Assembly (NCBI GenBank): GCA_025464645.1
Contig: JAODGF010000087.1
Coordinates: 1-10,229 of the forward strand
DNA length: 10,229 bases
Direction of reading: 5' to 3'
Origin: Methanosarcinales archaeon
GTDB lineage: Archaea > Halobacteriota > Syntropharchaeia > Alkanophagales > Methanospirareceae
The notes beneath the pieces are model-generated. The model saw only the letters and a list, made by a program, of their open reading frames with translations, ran no database searches and was not told where the DNA came from. Positions within the stretch are counted from its first letter, which is position 1; each line of letters begins with the position of its first letter. A program made the translations under genes and the position numbers. Below, one piece after another: positions 5,890 through 10,229 of the stretch.

Positions 5890-7883
5890 TTCCTGCCTAC
5901 CTCCATTATCATATTTCCATATTTGTCCACTCTTATCTTATCCCCCGGATTTAAAACAGTTGTTGAGTCATACTGTTCAATGATAGCTGGTCCAGTTATA
6001 ATATTGCCCCGGGATAGCTTCTCCCTCCTGTATACCGGAGTTTCAAAGAAACTACCTTCAAAGAAAGCCACCCTTTTTCCTGCAAGGGCGTCTTCAATAT
6101 CCCCCTCTCCTATTTCCCTTATCCTTATTTCCTTTATTTTACCAATTGCTGAGACCCTGAAGTTCACCATCTCGATAGGATCATTGCTTGAATATCCATA
6201 AACCTTTTCGTGTTCCTCTTTAAAATCTTCTTCCAATCCATCCTTTGACGCTTTAACATTTATCTCAAAGGACTGCCCCTGATACCTCATATCTATGGAC
6301 CTGTTTAATAATATATCTTCCTCTGAAACGCCTTCCTCTTTTAGGGTCTTAATTGCTTCCCTTTCGAGTCCTTCCCAGATACTTTCCATAAATTCAATAT
6401 CTACATAATCAAGCCTTTCTATCCTGGTTAAGGAAAAATCATGCCTCATATCAGCTACCAAAAGCCCAATTGCCGAAGTTATTCCAGGATATATTGGTAT
6501 GATGACCGTTGGGATACCCATTTCTTTAGCAATTTTGCCCGCATGCAGAGGCCCGGCTCCTCCAAAACAGACGAGAGAAAAAGCCCTTGGGTCATATCCC
6601 TTCTCGGTAGATATTACCTTTATTGCCCTTATTATATTTGAGTTGGCAACTTCTAATATCCCATAGGCTGCTTTTACTACATCCATATTTAGCCTCTTTC
6701 CTATTTCTGATACCGCCCTTTCTGCTCTATCCTTATATATCTTCATCTTCCCACTGAGTAGATATTCTGGATTCAGGTATCCAAGTACCAAGTTTGCATC
6801 TGTGACAGTGGGATAGCTGCCTTTTCCATAACATGCAGGACCTGGATCAGCCCCTGCACTTTCTGGTCCAACCCTCAGTGCACCACCTCTATCTACCCAC
6901 GCTATACTCCCTCCACCTGCCCCCACTGTATTTATCTCTATCATAGGAATCCTTGCAGGGTATCCCCCAACATAGCCTTCAGATGTCAATCGAGGACGAT
7001 TTTTCTCAATCAGGCTCACATCTGTACTGGTTCCACCCATATCAAAGGATATTAGATTTCCATATCCTGTAAGCTTTCCAAAGAAATTCGCACCGATTAC
7101 ACCAGCCGCAGGTCCTGAGAGGAGGGTAAAGACACTCTTTTCTCTGGCAACTCCCTCAGTCATTATTCCACCATTGGACTGCATTATGTATATTTTTTTA
7201 TGAATTCCATTATTCTCCATCTTTAATTTCAGATTTTTCAGGTATTTTGCTATCACTGGCTGGATATAGGCATTTAAGAGAGTGGTGCTAAATCTTTCGT
7301 ATTCTCTATATTCTGGCAAAACCTCAGAAGATGTTGAAACAAGCAGGTCTGGGAGTCTTTTTGATATTATTTCCTTTGTCTTCTTCTCGTGGATAGGATT
7401 GATATAGGAAAATAGGTAACATATAGCCAGGGATTCAAGTTCTTTAAAATCTTCAGTTAAATTTTTTACCTCCTCTTCCTTTAGCTTTTTTATCACCTCT
7501 CCCTTGTAATTTACCCTCTCACTGACCTCAAATCTCAGGTGTCTTTCCGCTAAGGGCTCAGGTCTTTCTATTGTGAAATTATAGACCTCAGGTTTGGGCC
7601 ATCCCCTTGATTGTCTTCCTATTTCAATAATGTCCTTGAACCCACTTGTTGTGACCATCCCTATCTTTGCCCCTTTGTGCTCAAGGACGGCATTTGTTCC
7701 TATCGTGGTACCATGAATAAAGAATTTTATCTCTTTATCTCCAATGCCTTTTAAGCCTTTAATCACTGCTTCCTCTGGCATTTTTGTTGATGGAGTCTTT
7801 TTCACAAATATCTCCCCTGTCTCTTCATCAAATATAAAGATGTCTGTAAAGCTCCCTCCTATGTCCACTCCAACCCTATACAT
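5877..7883 (-). CDS. hyuA: Hydantoinase A / oxoprolinase family subunit (HyuA-like, ATP-binding)
   Basis: 668 residues, normal for HyuA. This subunit has an acetate/sugar kinase-type (actin-like) ATPase fold and phosphorylates the substrate or an intermediate for HyuB. Visible: the phosphate-1 loop GVDIGGSFTDIF (5-16), FIHGTTIGTNAVLEHKGAK (55-73), the SNGG region at about 236-239, the second nucleotide loop SFDMGGTSTDVSLI (279-292), NTVGAGGGSIAWVD (318-331), then RVGPESAGADPGPACYGKG (337-355) with TVTDANLVLGYL, and FGGAGPLHA (440-448). The C-terminal hydantoinase-A domain ends with GPAIIEQYDSTTVLNPGD (631-648). ATG at 7883 gives the canonical MYRVGVDIGG start, with GAGGAT just upstream. The gene overlaps hyuB by 13 bp and diverges from trpB2. 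CpG is clearly rarer than in flanking genes, hinting at a different origin. 5-Oxoproline, a hydantoin, or a ketone are all possible substrates. Confidence 0.95.
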   Translation of the reverse strand: MYRVGVDIGGSFTDIFIFDEETGEIFVKKTPSTKMPEEAVIKGLKGIGDKEIKFFIHGTTIGTNAVLEHKGAKIGMVTTSGFKDIIEIGRQSRGWPKPEVYNFTIERPEPLAERHLRFEVSERVNYKGEVIKKLKEEEVKNLTEDFKELESLAICYLFSYINPIHEKKTKEIISKRLPDLLVSTSSEVLPEYREYERFSTTLLNAYIQPVIAKYLKNLKLKMENNGIHKKIYIMQSNGGIMTEGVAREKSVFTLLSGPAAGVIGANFFGKLTGYGNLISFDMGGTSTDVSLIEKNRPRLTSEGYVGGYPARIPMIEINTVGAGGGSIAWVDRGGALRVGPESAGADPGPACYGKGSYPTVTDANLVLGYLNPEYLLSGKMKIYKDRAERAVSEIGKRLNMDVVKAAYGILEVANSNIIRAIKVISTEKGYDPRAFSLVCFGGAGPLHAGKIAKEMGIPTVIIPIYPGITSAIGLLVADMRHDFSLTRIERLDYVDIEFMESIWEGLEREAIKTLKEEGVSEEDILLNRSIDMRYQGQSFEINVKASKDGLEEDFKEEHEKVYGYSSNDPIEMVNFRVSAIGKIKEIRIREIGEGDIEDALAGKRVAFFEGSFFETPVYRREKLSRGNIITGPAIIEQYDSTTVLNPGDKIRVDKYGNMIMEVGRKWIQ

Positions 7884-7909
7884 ATCCTCTATAACGCATG
7901 ACTTTCGGC

Positions 7910-7924
7910 TATAAATATTTTGCG
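7910..7924 (-). promoter_or_regulatory. hyuA: BRE/TATA promoter of hyuAB
   Basis: On the minus strand CGCAAAAT (7924-7917) followed by ATTTATA resembles BRE plus TATA, with the TATA core at 7917-7910. Initiation about 25 nt downstream falls near 7888, leaving only about 5 nt before the ATG at 7883. The hyuAB mRNA may therefore be leaderless or nearly so, and the GAGGAT just before the ATG may not work as a true RBS. Confidence 0.5.
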
Positions 7925-7952
7925 ACGGATTTCACATCACAAGAGAGAGAGA

Positions 7953-7964
7953 TTTTTATATATA
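7953..7964 (+). promoter_or_regulatory. TATA box of trpB2
   Basis: TTTTTATATATA is a strong archaeal TATA box preceded by a purine-rich stretch (AAGAGAGAGAG). Initiation near 7984 would leave about 28 nt to the ATG at 8012. It is back to back with the hyuA promoter, with about 36 nt between the two TATA elements, so one bound regulator could affect both. No clear operator palindrome is visible. Confidence 0.6.
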
Positions 7965-7995
7965 TGAATATTCTCATACACCATTTATGCGGAAC

Positions 7996-8004
7996 AAGGT
8001 GAGA
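7996..8004 (+). promoter_or_regulatory. Ribosome binding site of trpB2
   Basis: AAGGTGAGA ends 7 nt before the ATG at 8012 and fits the GGAGGTGA anti-SD complement, supporting this start. Confidence 0.6.
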
Positions 8005-8011
8005 AGATAAA

Positions 8012-9373
8012 ATGAACGAGAAAGTGAAGATAGTGCTTGATGAGGAGGAAATCCCAAAGGAATGGTATAATATCCTGGCAGACCTACCGACACCTCTGAA
8101 ACCATACATACATCCGGGAACAAAAGAGCCAGTGAAGGCAGAGGACTTGGCACCGATCTTTCCGATGGAGTTGATAAAGCAGGAAATGAGCACAGAGAGA
8201 TGGATTCCCATACCAGAGGAAGTTAGGGATGTTTACAGGTTGTGGAGACCGACGCCGTTGTACAGAGCGAAGCGATTGGAGGAGAAACTGAAGACACCGG
8301 CGAAGATATATTACAAGTGGGAAGGCGTTAGTCCACCAGGAAGCCACAAGCCAAACACCGCGGTTGCACAGGCGTATTACAACATGAAAGAGGGCGTGGA
8401 ACGAATTGCAACCGAGACGGGAGCAGGTCAGTGGGGAAGTGCATTAGCCTTTGGCACCTGTCTCTTCGATTTAGAGTGCACCGTGTATATGGTGAAAATA
8501 AGTTATGAACAGAAACCTTACAGGCGAGTTCTCATAGAGACTTGGGGCGCAGAAGTATTTCCCAGTCCTACGCAAAGAACAAATGCAGGTAGGAAGGTAT
8601 TAGAAGAAGACCCGGAATGTACAGGAAGCCTGGGTATAGCGATAAGCGAAGCGGTAGAGGACGCAGCAACGCATGAAGGCACGAAATATGCACTTGGAAG
8701 CGTGCTCAATCACGTTTTGCTTCATCAGACGGTTGTGGGTCTGGAATTGAAGAAGCAGTTTGAGCAAATTGACGTTTATCCGGATTATATATTTGGATGC
8801 GTTGGTGGTGGAAGTAATTTTGCAGGGCAGTGTTATCCATTCGTGGGTGATAAACTGAGGGGAGAGAAACCAGACCTGCAGGTGATTTCATGTGAACCGA
8901 TGGCGTGTCCAACGCTGACGAAAGGGCTTTATACATACGATTTTGGCGATGTTGCGATGCTAACGCCGCTTCTTCCTATGCACACCTTAGGGCATGATTT
9001 CGTGCCACCACCGATACACGCAGGGGGATTGCGGTATCATGGAGATGCACCGTCATTATGTAAGCTCACTCACGAGGGGTACATGGGTGCAGTTGCCTAC
9101 CACCAGAACGAAGTGTTTGAGGCTGCAAGTCTGTTTGCACGCACGGAGGGTTTTGTTATAGCACCAGAGACTGCACATTGTGTGAAGGGAGTGATAGACG
9201 AGGCGTTGAGATGCAAAGAAACCGGTGAGGAGAAGGTGATCTTCTTTGCGAACAGCGGGCATGGACACTTTGATTTAGGTGCATACGATGCATACCATGC
9301 AGGTAAGCTGGTAGATTATGAGTACCCTGCGGAGTTGGTGAAGCAAGCATTGGCTAATTTGCCGAAGGTGTAA
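8012..9373 (+). CDS. trpB2: TrpB2-type tryptophan synthase beta chain (PLP enzyme)
   Basis: 453 residues, longer than TrpB1 (about 400) and typical of the TrpB-like branch known as TrpB2. It forms tryptophan from indole and L-serine or a serine derivative using PLP. Visible: RPTPLYRAKRLEE (79-91), the PLP-lysine segment EGVSPPGSHKPNTA (104-117) with Lys113 forming the Schiff base, ETGAGQWGSA (136-145) with Glu136 as the likely catalytic glutamate, the phosphate-binding glycine loop GCVGGGSNFAG (262-272), the TrpB2-type HTLGHDFVPPPIHAGGLRYHG (324-344), and NSGHGHFDL (414-422). The N-terminal extension (about 1-75) is characteristic of the subfamily. No trpA or other trp gene is next to it, which is common for TrpB2, whose contacts with TrpA are weak or absent; it may act alone or scavenge indole. 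TATA box and RBS support the ATG at 8012. Confidence 0.96.
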   Translation: MNEKVKIVLDEEEIPKEWYNILADLPTPLKPYIHPGTKEPVKAEDLAPIFPMELIKQEMSTERWIPIPEEVRDVYRLWRPTPLYRAKRLEEKLKTPAKIYYKWEGVSPPGSHKPNTAVAQAYYNMKEGVERIATETGAGQWGSALAFGTCLFDLECTVYMVKISYEQKPYRRVLIETWGAEVFPSPTQRTNAGRKVLEEDPECTGSLGIAISEAVEDAATHEGTKYALGSVLNHVLLHQTVVGLELKKQFEQIDVYPDYIFGCVGGGSNFAGQCYPFVGDKLRGEKPDLQVISCEPMACPTLTKGLYTYDFGDVAMLTPLLPMHTLGHDFVPPPIHAGGLRYHGDAPSLCKLTHEGYMGAVAYHQNEVFEAASLFARTEGFVIAPETAHCVKGVIDEALRCKETGEEKVIFFANSGHGHFDLGAYDAYHAGKLVDYEYPAELVKQALANLPKV

Positions 9374-9377
9374 CCAT

Positions 9378-9410
9378 ACTCTGCTCTCTTTTCTCTTTTT
9401 TATTTTTTAA
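9378..9410 (+). terminator. T-rich terminator after trpB2
   Basis: A pyrimidine tract starting 4 nt after the trpB2 stop (CTCTGCTCTCTTTTCTC followed by two six-T or longer runs) is a typical archaeal oligo-T terminator. No strong hairpin is seen. Confidence 0.6.
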
Positions 9411-9602
9411 TTCCCAAATTCAACAAACCCAAAAATATTTTCGCTTCATCGAGTTTTGTTTTTACCATAGAACCTTTAACTTATAAAATTGAATAATCTT
9501 TGGATTTTTTAATCTTATAGCCTTAAAACATCTTCGCTTTGTAGTGAGAGCATCATATCGTATCGAAATTACGCCTAAAACATCTTTGTTTTTGACAACT
9601 GA
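9411..9602. other. AT-rich spacer without a supported gene
   Basis: This spacer has no convincing gene on either strand. It contains one imperfect short direct repeat, CCTTAAAACATCTTCGCTTTG (split here as CCTTAAAACATC then TTCGCTTTG, 9521-9541) against CCTAAAACATCTTTG from 9574. The spacing is about 52 bp and only two copies are seen, so it is not a CRISPR array. It could be eroded insertion-sequence end material, given the transposase remnant beside it. Confidence 0.4.
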
Positions 9603-9770
9603 CTATACAATCCGTGATAGGAGTTTATACCCTTCTCCCATACTTTCTTTCATTATATTCCCGTTTAACTCAACTAGCTTTACTGTTTCAGCCTTTCTAA
9701 ACAGTTCGTTCACGGATAGGGGGATTGCTTTCTCGAAAAGAGCTACTGCAACTTTGTACTGACTAACTTT
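9603..9770 (-). pseudogene. 55-codon relic, probably the tail of the neighbouring transposase in a shifted frame
   Basis: A minus-strand open stretch from just after a TAA at 9773-9771 to TAG at 9605-9603. It reads KVSQYKVAVALFEKAIPLSV and continues NELFRKAETVKLVELNG to GYKLLSRIV. Composition and codon use look like real coding sequence, but there is no start codon with an RBS. It begins exactly where the transposase C-terminal frame (LGLMRYKKLVSTKLQ, stop at 9743) ends, so a single frame slip near 9765 would join them into one longer tail. Alternatively it is the 3' end of another gene cut by the insertion sequence. The tail identity is inference; I do not recognise the segment firmly. Confidence 0.45.
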
Positions 9771-10229
9771 TTATATCGCATCAGACCCAGCACATCAAAC
9801 ATCGCCTTCTGGTCCTCATTCATGTCGTTAAGAAGACAAAGCCTTTTCTTGACATCGTAAAAGTTTTATCAAGCATTTCCATGCTATTTTTGGAGTTGTT
9901 TCCTTTATCAAAGACCAGAGTGACTTTATCTACGTTTTTGGAGAACATTGCGAACCTGTCCTGGAGTTTACTGATGATCTCAGGGAATTTCTTCGCATCG
10001 TGCCTGTTTCCCTCGTAAGTCTGGTGCATAAGCGGGATTCCGTCGTCCTTCGTAACGAGCAGTGCGAGATTTATCTGGTTCAGATCGAAGCGTTTAGCCT
10101 TGTTAATGCCCTTCTTTGGCAGTTCGTTACCCTTGTGTTCCTGGATAAAGGTGTAGAAATCGTACAGTAAGCACTCGGTGTTGAGCCCGTATATCTCTAT
10201 AATTCGGAAGCTGAGTTCCTTTTCAATCC
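9743..10229 (-). pseudogene. Decayed IS1634/IS4-like DDE transposase, 5' part beyond right edge
   Basis: Entering from the right edge, the minus strand reads IEKELSFRIIEIYGL, then LLYDFYTF with the first catalytic Asp (codon about 10161-10159), KRFDLNQINLALLVTKDDGIPL, HQTYEGNRHD, and LVFDKGNNS with the second Asp (codon 9909-9907). These are the usual landmarks of the COG5421/IS1634-type transposase core. After KNSMEMLDK the frame runs only to a TGA at about 9822, whereas an overlapping frame gives YDVKKRLCLLNDMNEDQKAM and then FDVLGLMRYKKLVSTKLQ to a TAG at 9745-9743. The long region that normally separates the second Asp from the C-terminus, including the catalytic Glu, is absent. The element has thus suffered an internal deletion with frame loss near 9856-9868 and should be inactive. 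Terminal inverted repeats cannot be defined because the other end is outside the window. Confidence 0.8.

Noticed and set aside
7925..7952. Possible operator in the hyuA-trpB2 spacer (purine-rich GAGAGAGAG tract)
   Set aside because: It is a simple-sequence tract without dyad symmetry; I see no reason to assign a regulator.
9400..9468. 22-residue minus-strand frame MVKTKLDEAKIFLGLLNLGI followed by KK, with AAAGGT upstream
   Set aside because: It overlaps the trpB2 terminator, is short and AT-driven, and has no recognisable family, so chance is more likely; comparison with related genomes would settle it.
9521..9592. Possible CRISPR repeat-spacer unit
   Set aside because: Only two imperfect copies, no conserved full-length repeat and no cas genes in the window.
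9544..9762. A 72-codon plus-strand open frame in the right spacer
   Set aside because: It has no RBS and lies antisense to a better-composed minus-strand frame that connects with the transposase remnant.

Overview
The window looks like a piece of a euryarchaeal chromosome. Three genes are archaeal hallmarks: aIF5A with its hypusination loop, an archaeal/eukaryotic-type glycyl-tRNA synthetase, and a TrpB2-type tryptophan synthase beta chain. TATA/BRE-like promoters, oligo-T termination tracts and GGAGGTGAT-type ribosome binding sites agree with this. A methanogen or ANME-type lineage would fit, but that is an impression and the window does not prove it.

Layout. (1) Positions 1-358, minus strand: the 5' part of a gene for a protein built of tandem 69-residue modules; it runs off the left edge. 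(2) Positions 449-535, plus strand: a very small, very basic 28-residue protein that appears to start at ATT behind a near-perfect Shine-Dalgarno. It resembles the tiny ribosome-associated proteins of the AURKAIP1/COX24 (bS22-like) type. It is divergent from the first gene and closes with its own hairpin and T tract. (3) Positions 675-4250, plus strand: a compact translation-centred cluster of aIF5A, an EF-Tu-domain-2-like mini protein, a four-CBS-domain sensor protein, an unrecognised helical protein and glyS. (4) Positions 4258-7883, minus strand: a coupled hyuA-hyuB pair (hydantoinase/oxoprolinase/acetone-carboxylase superfamily). It converges on glyS with only 7 bp between the stops, is CpG-poor compared with its neighbours, and encodes a HyuB that seems to lack its usual C-terminal tail. 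(5) Positions 8012-9373, plus strand: a stand-alone trpB2, divergent from hyuA, with a clear TATA box and T-rich terminator. (6) Positions 9374-10229: AT-rich spacer, then a decayed IS1634/IS4-like (COG5421-type) transposase on the minus strand that enters from the right edge.

How it fits together. The left half is housekeeping: elongation (aIF5A), tRNA charging (GlyRS), a probable ribosomal mini-protein, and a CBS protein that may sense adenylate energy state. The right half is metabolic and accessory: a probably imported cyclic-amide or carboxylase enzyme pair, tryptophan synthesis or serine/indole scavenging by TrpB2, and insertion-sequence debris. The most notable item is the ATT-initiated 28-residue gene, which ordinary gene callers would miss.
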